The notes: a model not told the origin generated them from the sequence alone. A DNA stretch of 64,000 nt from CAVVAH01 sp963746175 (GCA_963746175.1 CAVVAH010000001.1:434001-498000); one strand, 5' to 3'; numbered from the stretch's first letter, positions 53,716 to 63,011 are shown. A program made the numbers and translations.

Positions 53716-56184
53716 CTACGGGCTGAGTCGCTCGTCGTCCGGGCTGGTGCCCTTCGGCAGCGACTTCCAGCCGGTCTCGCCCTGGGTGAGAACCGGCAGC
53801 GGGGCGTACGACGCGCCGTCCAGCCCGGGCAGGCCGAACTGCTGGTCCCACGCGTTGCGGCTCACGTACAGCGCCAGCCAGCCGGCGGCCAGCTGCGAGG
53901 AGGCGTACTCCTCGCGGCCGTTGTAGCTGTCCTGCTGGTTCGCGGTCGGCGGGTCGAAGCTGTACGTACGGCCGTCGCCGGCACCGTCGTTCGCCACCAG
54001 CGCTTGCTGCCCCGCCACGTGCTGGGCCAGGGCGTCACGCGCCGACCAGGTCGCCGACGAGTCCAGGCCGTACGCCCACGCGTGGGCGTCGAAGCTGACG
54101 AAGTGCGCCCGCCGGGGCGTGCCCCAGATGGTCGGCTGCGGGAAGTAGATGGCGTTGCTGCCCGGCGTGTAGATCGTTCCGCCCGGGGCGACGTACGGCG
54201 CACCGTTGGCCGGCGACGCGGCACCTGCGGTGAACGGCACCCGGGTGAAGGCGCCGTAGACCACGTCGGCGTTGTGCAGCGATGCCACCGGCACCTTCCG
54301 GTTGGCGAGGCCGGCGAAGTCGGCCGCCCACCAGTTCTGCTGGATGTTGGTCATGTAGTCGGGCTGGATGACCTGGTGGTTCTCGACCGTGCCGTCGTCG
54401 TACGCGTTGGCGCCGTCGAGCCGGTCGGCCAGCGAGTACCCGTTGACGATCGCGCCGGAGCCCATGTCCGAGAAGGTGGCGTAGGCCGCGACCTCGAGGT
54501 CGATGGCCTTGCGCCGCCAGTTCGCCGCCTGCGGGTGGCCCGGCATCATGTTGACCGCGAGCTCGAGGAGCGCGGCGTTCCAGGAGTCCTCCTCGCCGTG
54601 GGTGTTGCCCTTGGTGACGATGGTCCCGGAGGCGTCGGCCCAGTACTCCACCGGCCCGGTGAGCAGCCGGTCGGCCTCGAACACCAGCATCTGCGCGACG
54701 TACTCGCGGACCTGCGGGGTGAGCCGGTCCCAGATCAGCCAGGCGGCCTCACCGGTGAGCATCGCCCAGTGGGCGGTCTGCCAGCCCGCGCCCCAGCCGC
54801 CCGGGCTGACCGCGACGTGGTCGCAGGCGATCGAGCGGACCAGCCAGTCGCTGTAGAGGATGGCCTCGTCCTTGGTGCGGCCCACGGAAGCGTCGTTGTG
54901 GGCGCCCGTGCGCGCCGCCACCGCGGTCGTGAGCGCAGCCATCGCCGGCCGGCGGACGGCGTACTCCTGCTGCTCGGGGATGAACCGCGCGAGCACGTCG
55001 GTGTAGCGCTGGCCGCGCCGGGAGTACCACCGGTCGAGGTACTGCGCGCCGAGGAGGTACCGCTCGGACTCCAGCAGCGACGTCCTGAGCTGGAACGCCG
55101 GGTCGTTGGCCAGGTCGGGGTTCGCGGCGTCGTAGGGGAGGGCCTTGTCCAGCAGCGGGCTCGGGCGGACGTACGCCGACACCTGGTCGCGGTTGGCCAC
55201 GCCGGACGACGCTGTCGCGCAGGCCGAGCCGGTCGGGCCGGCCGGGGTCGGCCACGGCGCGGGGACCATGCCGGGCTCGGACGGGACCGTGATCTCGCGC
55301 TGCGTGACGGTGCTGCGAGCCTCGGCGCGACGCTGCTTCTTCGACATGCGCTTCGTGGGCGTCCGGGACAGCCGGTCGCGCAGGAACCAGCTCGCGCCGC
55401 GCACCGCGCCGACGGTGTCGGAGCCGTTGCCGTCCCAGTCGCCGACGACGGTGGTGTCGGTCGGCCGGCCGAACCGGAAGGTGTAGGCGGGAGCGCCGGC
55501 CTTGGGCACCTGCACCAGGTAGTAGGTGCCGCCCCGGCGGACGCCGACGCCATCGCGGCCGTCGCCGTCCCAGTCGCCGGTCAGCGGGGCGTCGGTGGCC
55601 TTGCCGAACGTGAACTGCCGCCAGGTCGCGCCGGCCGACGGGTCGCTGCGCAGCAGCCAGCGGTTGCCGCGCACCACGCCGACGTCGGTGCGCCCGTCCT
55701 TGTTGAAGTCGCCGACGACCGGCCGGTCACCGGGCGCGCCGTAGTCGAACTCGCGGGTCACGAGCGGCGTGGGGCCGATCATCGAGTCGTAGACCACCCA
55801 GTGGCCGCTGGTGTAGACGGCGGGCGTGAAGGCTCCGTCGCGGTCCCAGTCACCCCAGAAGAGCTGGGAGCCCGCCGGCGTCGGCACGTTGAAGCGCTGG
55901 TCGGTGCCGCCGCTCCAGGCCCGGACCCGGGTCTCGACGTGCGTCGGTCCGGCGAAGCCCGGAACCGTGCGCATCGCGAAGAGCGGGGTCGTGGTCCTGC
56001 CCGGGTTCAGCGCGGGCGGCAGCGGGGCCGCGCCCGGCGTCGTCGTGACCGCGGCGGCCGGGCCACCCAGCGCACCGGCGGCCAGGCCCGCGGCCAGCAC
56101 GGCCACCACCCCGGCGCGCGCCGCCCTCGCCCCCGAGCGGCCAGCCGCCCCCGTGTCGTCCTGCCTGCCGCCGTGCTGCTGCAT
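53716..56184 (-). CDS. Large secreted protein with FG-GAP repeats and an alpha-toroid-like domain
   Basis: An 822-residue exported protein. After the signal peptide (AGVVAVLAAGLAAGALGGPAAA) come four FG-GAP/VCBS-type calcium loops (GDWDRDGAF, GDFNKDGRTD, GDWDGDGRDG, GDWDGNGSD, ~75-270), then a basic linker (KRMSKKQRRAEARS), then a helical region (~340-822) with LRTSLLESERYLLGAQYLD, GWQTAHWAM, KGNTHGEEDSWNAALLELAV and an Asp/His-rich end, like polysaccharide-lyase toroids. It probably acts on an extracellular glycan; the substrate and active-site residues are not certain. The ATG at 56184 precedes the signal. Confidence 0.7.
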   Translation of the reverse strand: MQQHGGRQDDTGAAGRSGARAARAGVVAVLAAGLAAGALGGPAAAVTTTPGAAPLPPALNPGRTTTPLFAMRTVPGFAGPTHVETRVRAWSGGTDQRFNVPTPAGSQLFWGDWDRDGAFTPAVYTSGHWVVYDSMIGPTPLVTREFDYGAPGDRPVVGDFNKDGRTDVGVVRGNRWLLRSDPSAGATWRQFTFGKATDAPLTGDWDGDGRDGVGVRRGGTYYLVQVPKAGAPAYTFRFGRPTDTTVVGDWDGNGSDTVGAVRGASWFLRDRLSRTPTKRMSKKQRRAEARSTVTQREITVPSEPGMVPAPWPTPAGPTGSACATASSGVANRDQVSAYVRPSPLLDKALPYDAANPDLANDPAFQLRTSLLESERYLLGAQYLDRWYSRRGQRYTDVLARFIPEQQEYAVRRPAMAALTTAVAARTGAHNDASVGRTKDEAILYSDWLVRSIACDHVAVSPGGWGAGWQTAHWAMLTGEAAWLIWDRLTPQVREYVAQMLVFEADRLLTGPVEYWADASGTIVTKGNTHGEEDSWNAALLELAVNMMPGHPQAANWRRKAIDLEVAAYATFSDMGSGAIVNGYSLADRLDGANAYDDGTVENHQVIQPDYMTNIQQNWWAADFAGLANRKVPVASLHNADVVYGAFTRVPFTAGAASPANGAPYVAPGGTIYTPGSNAIYFPQPTIWGTPRRAHFVSFDAHAWAYGLDSSATWSARDALAQHVAGQQALVANDGAGDGRTYSFDPPTANQQDSYNGREEYASSQLAAGWLALYVSRNAWDQQFGLPGLDGASYAPLPVLTQGETGWKSLPKGTSPDDERLSP

Positions 56185-56365
56185 CTGCCGTCTTCTCGCC
56201 GTCTCGTCCGCCGGGTGTCTCGCCCCGTAGGGCAAATCGGGCGCAACCCTGCCATGCCTCAGGCCGGGCGGGGCCCCGATCTCGCCAAGCATGACCTAGT
56301 CGTGACCCGGCACCCGCACCCGACACGGCACCGCTCCGCGGAATCCTCGACGTACGGCACAATGG

Positions 56366-56409
56366 CGCAGGATCTCCGGTCGTGGCCCCCTCGGACGGGA
56401 GATCCTGCG
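56366..56409 (+). promoter_or_regulatory. 12-bp inverted repeat in the kamD leader
   Basis: CGCAGGATCTCC (56366-56377) and GGAGATCCTGCG (56398-56409) are perfect inverted copies around a 20-base loop, 30 bp before the kamD start. A CACAAT -10-like box lies at 56357-56362, so the repeat would be in the leader RNA or at a DNA operator. No U-rich tract or known riboswitch is visible. Confidence 0.5.
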
Positions 56410-56439
56410 TTCCACACCCGTCCTGAGAGGCAGACGTCC

Positions 56440-58041
56440 GTGAGCCCGGCCCGCCCGCAGCGCAAGCCCGACCTCGACCGGCTGGATCTCGACAAGGCCA
56501 CCGTCCGTCGGGCGCGGTCGCTCGCCCGGACGGCGGGAGCGCCGATCGTGCGGCTGGCCCGCACCCACAGCACCGTGTCGGTCGAGCGTGCCGTGCTGCG
56601 GCTGGCCGGGGGCGCCGGCGCCGACCCGGACGGCATCCCGTGGGTCAACCGCCTGGTCGACGTGGTCAGGGACCAGGTCGGTCTCGAGCACGGGGTGGCC
56701 CTCCCGGTCTGGGACGCGATGCGCCGGACCAAGGAGCGGGACGTCACCACGCTGGCCCAGCGCGCCGCGACCGGGGGAGTCACCTTCGCGGTGCCTGAGG
56801 GTGCGGCCGCGGAGCGCGCTGCCACGGCGTCCACCCGGGCCGTGCGCCGGGGCATCACCGCCATCGACCGGCGACGCACCGAGCGCGAGCGGCTGGTCGC
56901 GCGCATCGGCGACGCCCCGCGCAAGCCGTGGATCTACCTGATCGTCGCCACCGGCGACATCTACGAGGACATCCCGCAGGCCCAGGCCGCCGCCCGCGAG
57001 GGCGCCGACGTCATCGCCGTCATCCGCTCGACCGGCCAGTCCCTGCTCGACTACGTGCCCGAGGGCGCCACCCGGGAGGGCTACGCCGGCACCTACGCGA
57101 CGCAGGAGAACTTCCGGCTGATGCGGGCCGCTCTCGACGACGTGTCCAAGGAGCTCGGCCGCTACGTCCGGCTCACCAACTACGCCTCCGGGCTGTGCAT
57201 GCCCGAGATCGCGACGCTGGCCGGGCTCGAGCGGCTGGACATGATGCTCAACGACTCGATGTACGGGATCCTCTTCCGCGACATCAACCCGATCCGCACG
57301 TTCGTCGACCAGCGCTTCTCGCGGCAGGTGCACGCGCGCGCCGGCATCATCATCAACACCGGCGAGGACAACTACCTCACCACCGCCGACGCCGTCGACG
57401 AGGCGCACACCGTCACCGTGTCCCAGCTGCTCAACGAGTACTTCGCCAAGGAGGCCGGTCTCGAGGACTGGCAGCTCGGCCTGGGGCACGCGTTCGAGAT
57501 CAATCCCGACGTACCCGAGTCGTTCCGGCTGGAGCTGGCGCACGCCCTGCTCGCCCGCGAGCTGTTCCCGAAGGCACCGCTCAAGTGGATGCCGCCCACC
57601 AAGCACATGACCGGCGACGTGTTCCGCGGCTACCTGCTGGACGGCTTCTTCAACCTGGTCGGTGCCCTGACGGACCAGGGCATCCTGCTGGTCGGGATGA
57701 TGACGGAGGCCGTCGTCACGCCGTTCCTGTCCGACCGCGACCTCGCGCTGCAGAACGTGCGCTACGTGCTGGACGCCGCCGGCGGCCTGCACGAGGACTT
57801 CCGGCCGGCACCCGGCGGCTTCATCCAGCGGCGCGCGCACGGTGTCCTCGACGAGGCCGTGGGCCTGCTGGAGAAGATCGTGGCCGAGCCCGGGAAGGCA
57901 CCCTTGCTCGAGGCGATCGGTGACGGCACCTTCGGGCTGATGAAGCGGCCGGCCGACAAGGGCAAGGGCTACGACGGCGTCGTCCGGCAGGCCAAGGGCT
58001 ACTGGAACCCCGCGACGGAGATCCTGGAGGGCCGCGCATGA
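56440..58041 (+). CDS. kamD: Lysine 5,6-aminomutase alpha subunit
   Basis: A 533-residue catalytic subunit of the adenosylcobalamin- and PLP-dependent 5,6-aminomutase, which moves the terminal amino group of D-lysine or beta-lysine. A PLP/substrate barrel spans ~150-420 (with YLIVATGDIYEDIPQAQAAA, SYGTYAT-like GYAGTYATQENFRL and IINTGEDNYLTTADAVDEAH) and the C-terminal arm is intact. The GTG at 56440 is preceded by GAGAGG; an open frame running far upstream is only a shadow of the opposite gene. The stop overlaps kamE by 4 bases (ATGA). A 12-bp inverted repeat lies in the leader. Confidence 0.92.
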   Translation: MSPARPQRKPDLDRLDLDKATVRRARSLARTAGAPIVRLARTHSTVSVERAVLRLAGGAGADPDGIPWVNRLVDVVRDQVGLEHGVALPVWDAMRRTKERDVTTLAQRAATGGVTFAVPEGAAAERAATASTRAVRRGITAIDRRRTERERLVARIGDAPRKPWIYLIVATGDIYEDIPQAQAAAREGADVIAVIRSTGQSLLDYVPEGATREGYAGTYATQENFRLMRAALDDVSKELGRYVRLTNYASGLCMPEIATLAGLERLDMMLNDSMYGILFRDINPIRTFVDQRFSRQVHARAGIIINTGEDNYLTTADAVDEAHTVTVSQLLNEYFAKEAGLEDWQLGLGHAFEINPDVPESFRLELAHALLARELFPKAPLKWMPPTKHMTGDVFRGYLLDGFFNLVGALTDQGILLVGMMTEAVVTPFLSDRDLALQNVRYVLDAAGGLHEDFRPAPGGFIQRRAHGVLDEAVGLLEKIVAEPGKAPLLEAIGDGTFGLMKRPADKGKGYDGVVRQAKGYWNPATEILEGRA

Positions 58042-58817
58042 GCAGCACGCGGAGCACGACGAATTCCGGCGCGAAGAAGCTCGTCCGGCCCTACGGCGAC
58101 ACCACCGGCGACGGCATGGTGCAGATGTCGTTCACCCTCCCGGTGCCGCACGACAAGCGTGCCGAGGGCGCGGCCCTGCAGCTCGCCGCCAGGATGGGCA
58201 TGGAGCCGGCGATGCTGGTGCACGCCAAGGCGATGGGACCCGACTTCACGTTCTTCGTGGTCTACGGCTCGGTCACCCACCTGGTCGACCTGTCGGAGGT
58301 GAAGGTCCTCGAGCGCGAGTACCCGCTGCTCTCGGCCAAGGACGTCAACGCGACCATCAAGAAGGCGCTCCGCCGCAAGCTGGTGGTCGTCGGCGCCTGC
58401 ATCGGGACCGATGCGCACACGGTCGGCATCGACGCGATCCTCAACATCAAGGGCTTTGCCGGCCAGAAGGGCCTCGAGTACTACCGGGAGGTCAAGGTCG
58501 TGAACCTCGGTGCCCAGGTGCTCGTGCCCGATCTCGTCGCCCGGGCGCGCGAGGAGAAGGCCGACGCGGTGCTGGTGTCCCAGGTCGTCACGCAGCGCGA
58601 CGCGCACCTGACCAACACCCGCGAGATGTCGGCGGCGTTCCGCGAGGCGTACCCCGCGGGCACCTCCCCGCTCCTGGTCGTCGGCGGGCCGCGATTCGAC
58701 GAGCACGCCACCGGAGAGCTGGGCGTCGACCGGATCTTCGGGCGCGGCACGACCCCCGCCGAGGTCGCGAGCTACCTCGTGCACGCTCTCATGCACGACC
58801 GCGCAACCGCCGCCTGA
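58038..58817 (+). CDS. kamE: Lysine 5,6-aminomutase beta subunit
   Basis: A 259-residue cobalamin-binding subunit. GTDAHTVGIDAI (~122) is the D-x-H-x-x-G motif whose His replaces dimethylbenzimidazole on cobalt, followed by the NIKGFAGQKGLEYY region with the Lys that can form an internal aldimine with PLP. The Rossmann-like domain ends in LLVVGGPRF. It completes the KamDE complex. The ATG overlaps the kamD stop. Kal follows after 24 bases with its own ribosome-binding site (GAGAGGA). Confidence 0.92.
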   Translation: MSSTRSTTNSGAKKLVRPYGDTTGDGMVQMSFTLPVPHDKRAEGAALQLAARMGMEPAMLVHAKAMGPDFTFFVVYGSVTHLVDLSEVKVLEREYPLLSAKDVNATIKKALRRKLVVVGACIGTDAHTVGIDAILNIKGFAGQKGLEYYREVKVVNLGAQVLVPDLVARAREEKADAVLVSQVVTQRDAHLTNTREMSAAFREAYPAGTSPLLVVGGPRFDEHATGELGVDRIFGRGTTPAEVASYLVHALMHDRATAA

Positions 58818-58841
58818 CCGCCGTACAGCGAGAGGATCCCG

Positions 58842-59255
58842 ATGACCGACGACGACCCGCGCACCGGGCTGACCGTCACGCACCGTCGCTACGTCCCGTA
58901 CTCGCACGCCCACTACGCGGGCAACCTCGTGGACGGCGCGTACTCGCTGGCGATGTTCGGCGACGTGGCCACCGAGGTCTGCATCCGCACCGACGGCGAC
59001 GAGGGACTGTTCGCGTCGTACTCCGAGGTGCAGTTCCGCGCGCCCGTGCACGCGGGCGACGTCGTCGAGGTGCAGGCGACCGTGACCAGGGTGGGCACGC
59101 GCAGCCGCGAGATCGCGTTCGAGACGCGGGTCGTCTGCCGCGGCGCAGCAGAGCACGGCGAGCCCGGAGCCGGCGCGTCGGCGGCCGTCGTCCTCGACCC
59201 GCCGATCGTCGCCACGACCGCCGTCGGCACCGTCGTGGTCCCTCCCGCGAGCTGA
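58842..59255 (+). CDS. kal: 3-aminobutyryl-CoA ammonia lyase
   Basis: A 137-residue hotdog-fold enzyme with YSHAHYAGNLVDGAYSL, FGDVATEVCIRTDGDEG and VQFRAPVHAGDVVEV, all diagnostic of Kal from lysine fermenters. It removes ammonia from 3-aminobutyryl-CoA to give crotonyl-CoA. It is the last gene of the kamDE operon. A Gly/Ala-rich tail follows the hotdog domain. Confidence 0.9.
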   Translation: MTDDDPRTGLTVTHRRYVPYSHAHYAGNLVDGAYSLAMFGDVATEVCIRTDGDEGLFASYSEVQFRAPVHAGDVVEVQATVTRVGTRSREIAFETRVVCRGAAEHGEPGAGASAAVVLDPPIVATTAVGTVVVPPAS

Positions 59256-60085
59256 GGACCACTCACCCCTGCCAGGTCAATGGTCCGATCGGGGGATCTG
59301 CGGTCAGTGCGTCTGGCCCGACACGCCGAATCCCTTACAGATCAAGGGAAAAATACTCACCAAGGCTCGCCGCTCCCACCTGCGGCTTTGCACATCGGCG
59401 CAGGTCAGCGCCCGGTTGACAGACCCCTGGCGGAGACCCCAGGGTGAACGACGTCCACCACAGGACACCCACGCGAAATCTCCTCCGCGACATACGAGCC
59501 GGCTTCGGGCCAGGGACGGCGCAATGCGCAAGTGCCGTCCGGGTGCCAGGTCCGATCGCCGTCGTCGCCACGGGCGAGGGGGCTGGCGGGGGGTGAGACA
59601 CGGGAAGGGCCCGACCGCTCCGTAGACAACGGCCCACGATCCGGCAGCCGGCCGGACGGGAGTCGGTCCGAAGGGCGGTCCGGGCCCTGACCCGTCTCCA
59701 GGGCCAGGCAGCGGAGCCGGGCCCGGTGCATGTGCGTGGTGGTACCTCCCCGACCGTTCCCCATCGCCGTGGTCGGCTGACGTCAGAGCGGCCATGACAC
59801 ACCTGAGCTGGGTGCCTGGTCCGCGCCATGGACTGCGCACCCCTGTCGCTGCAGGAGCGAAGCGGCCCCGCTGGAGCCGTGGATCCCACGCCCCTGGCGG
59901 GGCCACATGGCCCGTCCCAGCAGGTGGAACGAGTTCATTGCCGCACTGACCAGCACCGGCAACGGCGGGAACGGTGTGCTGTCCGTCGGCACCGTCGAAG
60001 GCGCCCGGCCGTTGTACCGTCGCAGCCCGGCAGCCAGCAGCTGGCCACCGGTGACTCCGACGCCCGGAAGGACCTGCGACCCCTC
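59256..60085. other. 830-bp region without a recognisable gene
   Basis: Between kal and lnt. Frames here lack conserved motifs or good starts. A CTGACGTCAG palindrome lies at 59777-59786 and a CCCTGG/CCAGGG stem near 59425-59443. The reverse strand ends in a stop after GFGVSGQTH near 59306, which could be a gene remnant, but I cannot assign it. No RNA gene is recognised. Confidence 0.4.
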
Positions 60086-61657
60086 GTGACGACGACCGCG
60101 ACCGGTGCGCGCACCCCGGCGTCCGACGGCGTCGAGGTCACCGCGCACCCGCTCGCACTGGGGCCACGGCTGGCCGCCGCCGTCGTCAGCGGCGCCCTGG
60201 TGGCGGTCGCGCTGCCGCCGTACGACGCGTGGCCGCTGGCACCGGTCGGCGTGGCCGGTCTGGTGCTGCTCTGCCGCGGCCAGCGGGCCCGCCGCGCCGC
60301 CCTGCTCGGGTTCGCGCACGGGCTCGGCACGTTCGTCCCGGTGCTGTCCTGGCTGACCGTCATCGGTCCCGACGCCTGGCTGCTGGTCGCGCTGCTGGAA
60401 GGTGGCTACCTGGCCCTGCTCGGTGCGCTGACCCCGGCCGTGCTCCGGCTCCGGGCCTGGCCGGTGTGGATCGGCTGCCTCTGGGTGGCACAGGAGCTGG
60501 CGCGGGACACCACGCCGTTCGGCGGCTTCCCGTGGGGTCGGCTCGCCTTCGCGGAGACCGCGTCGCCGTACACGCCGTACGCCGCCGTCGGCGGGGCGCC
60601 CCTGGTGACCTTCGCGACAGCGTTGTCAGGTGCGCTGGTCGCGGCCGCCGTCGTGCACCGCAACCACCTCCGTACCGCGGCGCTGCTGGGGCTGGCCGCC
60701 GTCGCCGTGCCCGCCGCCGGACTCGTCCTCCCGGTGGGCGGCGCGGGGGAGGGGCGGCAGGTCACCGTGGCGCTGGTGCAGGGCAACGTGCCGGGCGTCG
60801 GGCTTGACTTCCAGGGTGAGCGCGAGCAGGTGCTGCGCAACCACGTCGACGCGACGCACCGGCTGGCCGCGGACGTCCGGGCCGGCAAGATCGCCGCGCC
60901 GGACCTCGTGGTGTGGCCGGAGAACGCCTCGGACATCGACCCGTTCGGGGACGCCGCGGCGAGGGCGCTGATCGACGGGGCGGTCCGTGATGTCGGCGTC
61001 CCGGTGCTGGTCGGCACCCTGGTCGACGGTCCCGGTCCGGACCACGTGAGCAACAGCGGCATCGTGTGGGACCCGCGGACCGGTCCGGGGGAGCGGTACG
61101 TCAAGCGGCACCCGGTGCCGTTCGGGGAGTACATCCCGTTCCGGTCCGAGTTGGCCGGCATCACCTCCCGGCTGGACCAGATCCCGCGCGACTTCTACGC
61201 CGCCGACAAGCCGGGCAACCTCGCGCTCGGGCCGGCCCGGATCGGCGACGTCATCTGCTTCGAGATCGCCTACGACGGGCTGGTGCGCGACGTGGTCCGC
61301 GGCGGCGCCCAGGTCCTCGTCGTGCAGACGAACAACGCGACGTACAACGGGACCCACCAGCCGTACCAGCAGATGGCGATGTCGCGGCTGCGCGCCGTCG
61401 AGACAGGTCGGGACGTGCTCGTCACCTCGACCAGCGGGATCAGTGCCGTGGTCCGGGCCGACGGCAGGGTCGCGCAGCAGGCGCCGGAGAAGGTCGCGCG
61501 CACCCTGGTGGCACAGGTCCCGCTGCGCGACGGCCGGACGTTGTCCACGCGACTGGGGGGCTGGCCGGAGCGGGTGCTGGCCGTCGCCGGACTGCTCGCG
61601 GCGGCCACCGGTCTCGTGCTCCAGCGCCGTCGCCGACGTGCCGAGGACGCAGCATGA
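60086..61657 (+). CDS. lnt: Apolipoprotein N-acyltransferase
   Basis: A 523-residue integral membrane enzyme with about six helices (~20-230) and a C-terminal nitrilase domain. The catalytic triad is visible: Glu in WPENASDID (~277), Lys in VKRHPVPFGEY (~340) and Cys in GDVICFEIAYD (~391). It adds the third acyl chain to lipoproteins on the outer membrane face. The GTG at 60086 is chosen because hydrophobic family sequence begins soon after. The stop overlaps ppm1 by 4 bases. In mycobacteria lnt and ppm1 can be one polypeptide; here they are separate genes. Confidence 0.92.
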   Translation: MTTTATGARTPASDGVEVTAHPLALGPRLAAAVVSGALVAVALPPYDAWPLAPVGVAGLVLLCRGQRARRAALLGFAHGLGTFVPVLSWLTVIGPDAWLLVALLEGGYLALLGALTPAVLRLRAWPVWIGCLWVAQELARDTTPFGGFPWGRLAFAETASPYTPYAAVGGAPLVTFATALSGALVAAAVVHRNHLRTAALLGLAAVAVPAAGLVLPVGGAGEGRQVTVALVQGNVPGVGLDFQGEREQVLRNHVDATHRLAADVRAGKIAAPDLVVWPENASDIDPFGDAAARALIDGAVRDVGVPVLVGTLVDGPGPDHVSNSGIVWDPRTGPGERYVKRHPVPFGEYIPFRSELAGITSRLDQIPRDFYAADKPGNLALGPARIGDVICFEIAYDGLVRDVVRGGAQVLVVQTNNATYNGTHQPYQQMAMSRLRAVETGRDVLVTSTSGISAVVRADGRVAQQAPEKVARTLVAQVPLRDGRTLSTRLGGWPERVLAVAGLLAAATGLVLQRRRRRAEDAA

Positions 61658-62472
61658 GCGGGTCGAGCCGGTCGAACGAGGCGAGCGAGCCGGCGGACGC
61701 GCGGCCCGGCGGTCTGTCCGCCGACCTCACAGCCGGCGCCGGCGTCCTGGTGGTCATCCCGACCTACCAGGAGCGCCTCAACGTCGAGGAGGTCGTGGCT
61801 CGCACCCGGGCGGCCGTCCCGCTGGCGCACGTCCTGGTCGTCGACGACGCGAGCCCCGACGGCACCGGCGCCCTCGCCGACGCCCTCGCGGACACCGACG
61901 ACCACGTGCACGTGCTGCACCGGGAGGCCAAGCAGGGTCTCGGCGTGGCCTACCTGGCCGGCTTCGCCTGGGGCCTCGAGCGCGACGCCGACGTGTTCGT
62001 CGAGATGGACGCCGACGGGTCGCACCAGCCCGAGCAGCTGCCGGTGCTGCTCGCCGCCCTGCCGGGTGCCGACCTGGTGCAGGGTTCGCGGTGGGTGCCG
62101 GGCGGTTCGGTGGTCAACTGGCCGCGGCGCCGCGAGCTCTTGTCGCGGGGCGGCAACCGGTACGTCCGGACCGTGCTCGGCCTCGACGTCCGGGACTCCA
62201 CCGGAGGGTTCCGGGCGTTCCGCCGCAGCACGCTGGAGAAGCTGGACCTGGCCGGCGTGGCCAGCGCGGGCTACTGCTTCCAGGTCGACCTGGTGTGGCG
62301 GACGTCGCAGCAGGGGTTCCGGGTCGTGGAGGTCCCCATCGAGTTCGTCGAACGGGTCCGCGGCGAGTCGAAGATGAGCGGCACCATCGTGCGTGAGGCA
62401 CTCTGGCGGGTGACCGTCTGGGGCGTGCAGCAGCGCCTCAGCCGGCTGCCCGGCCGGACCGGCGAGAGGTGA
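61654..62472 (+). CDS. ppm1: Polyprenol monophosphomannose synthase
   Basis: A 272-residue GT2 glycosyltransferase without a membrane domain. VVIPTYQERLNVEEVVA, VVDDASPDGTGALAD, VEMDADGSHQPEQLP (metal-binding DxD) and CFQVDLVWRTSQQGF are the DPM1-type signatures. It transfers mannose from GDP-mannose to polyprenyl phosphate, the donor for lipoglycans and protein O-mannosylation. The ATG overlaps the lnt stop (ATGA), so the pair is coupled. The N-terminal 30 residues are a disordered extension. Confidence 0.93.
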   Translation: MSGSSRSNEASEPADARPGGLSADLTAGAGVLVVIPTYQERLNVEEVVARTRAAVPLAHVLVVDDASPDGTGALADALADTDDHVHVLHREAKQGLGVAYLAGFAWGLERDADVFVEMDADGSHQPEQLPVLLAALPGADLVQGSRWVPGGSVVNWPRRRELLSRGGNRYVRTVLGLDVRDSTGGFRAFRRSTLEKLDLAGVASAGYCFQVDLVWRTSQQGFRVVEVPIEFVERVRGESKMSGTIVREALWRVTVWGVQQRLSRLPGRTGER

Positions 62473-62477
62473 GACGG

Positions 62478-63011
62478 ATGGGCCTGCTGCTCGTGATCCT
62501 TTTCCTGGTGGTCCCGATCGTCGAGATCTACGTGATCGTCCAGGTCGGCCAGGAGATCGGTGCGCTGCCGACGGTGGCCCTGCTGATCGTCGAGAGCCTG
62601 ATCGGCGCCTGGCTGGTGCGGCGGGAGGGCAGCCGCGCCTGGGCTACCCTGCGCGCGGCGGTGACCAGCGGACAGCTGCCGAGCCGGGAGCTCGCCGACA
62701 CCGCGCTCGTCCTCATCGGTGGCACCCTGCTGCTCACCCCGGGCTTCGTCACCGACGTGTTCGGCTTCTTCTTCGTCCTGCCGCTGACCCGGCCGGTGGC
62801 GCGCCGGCTGCTCGCCGGCCTCGTCGCGCGCCGGGCGACGGTGGCGGTCGGGCGGCTCGGTCCGCTGCAGGGCCCCGGGCGGCCGGGGGCGAGCCGCACC
62901 GGGTGGCCACCGACCGACGACCGGGTGGTGCCGGGCGAGGTGGTCGACGACCACCGCCGGTCGGACGAGCAGGGCCGGAACGACGAACGTCCGGGCCGCT
63001 CCACCGGATAG
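62478..63011 (+). CDS. fxsA: FxsA-family membrane protein
   Basis: A 177-residue membrane protein with the FxsA core: LLLVILFLVVPIVEIYVIVQ, then GALPTVALLIVESLIGAWLV and TLLLTPGFVTDVFGFFFVLP. The E. coli member eases phage F exclusion by T7; the general function is unknown. The C-terminal 55 residues are charged and disordered. ATG 62478 is used; GTG 62469, overlapping the ppm1 stop, is an alternative. It forms an operon with lnt-ppm1. Confidence 0.88.
   Translation: MGLLLVILFLVVPIVEIYVIVQVGQEIGALPTVALLIVESLIGAWLVRREGSRAWATLRAAVTSGQLPSRELADTALVLIGGTLLLTPGFVTDVFGFFFVLPLTRPVARRLLAGLVARRATVAVGRLGPLQGPGRPGASRTGWPPTDDRVVPGEVVDDHRRSDEQGRNDERPGRSTG

Noticed and set aside
52837..56439. Very long forward open frame upstream of kamD (1734 codons in all)
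   Set aside because: It lies opposite plsC and the FG-GAP gene, has no family similarity before 56440 and is a high-GC shadow.
59304..59906. Reverse-strand 200-codon frame after kal
   Set aside because: No conserved motif, good start or plausible composition; treated as non-coding, possibly containing a remnant.
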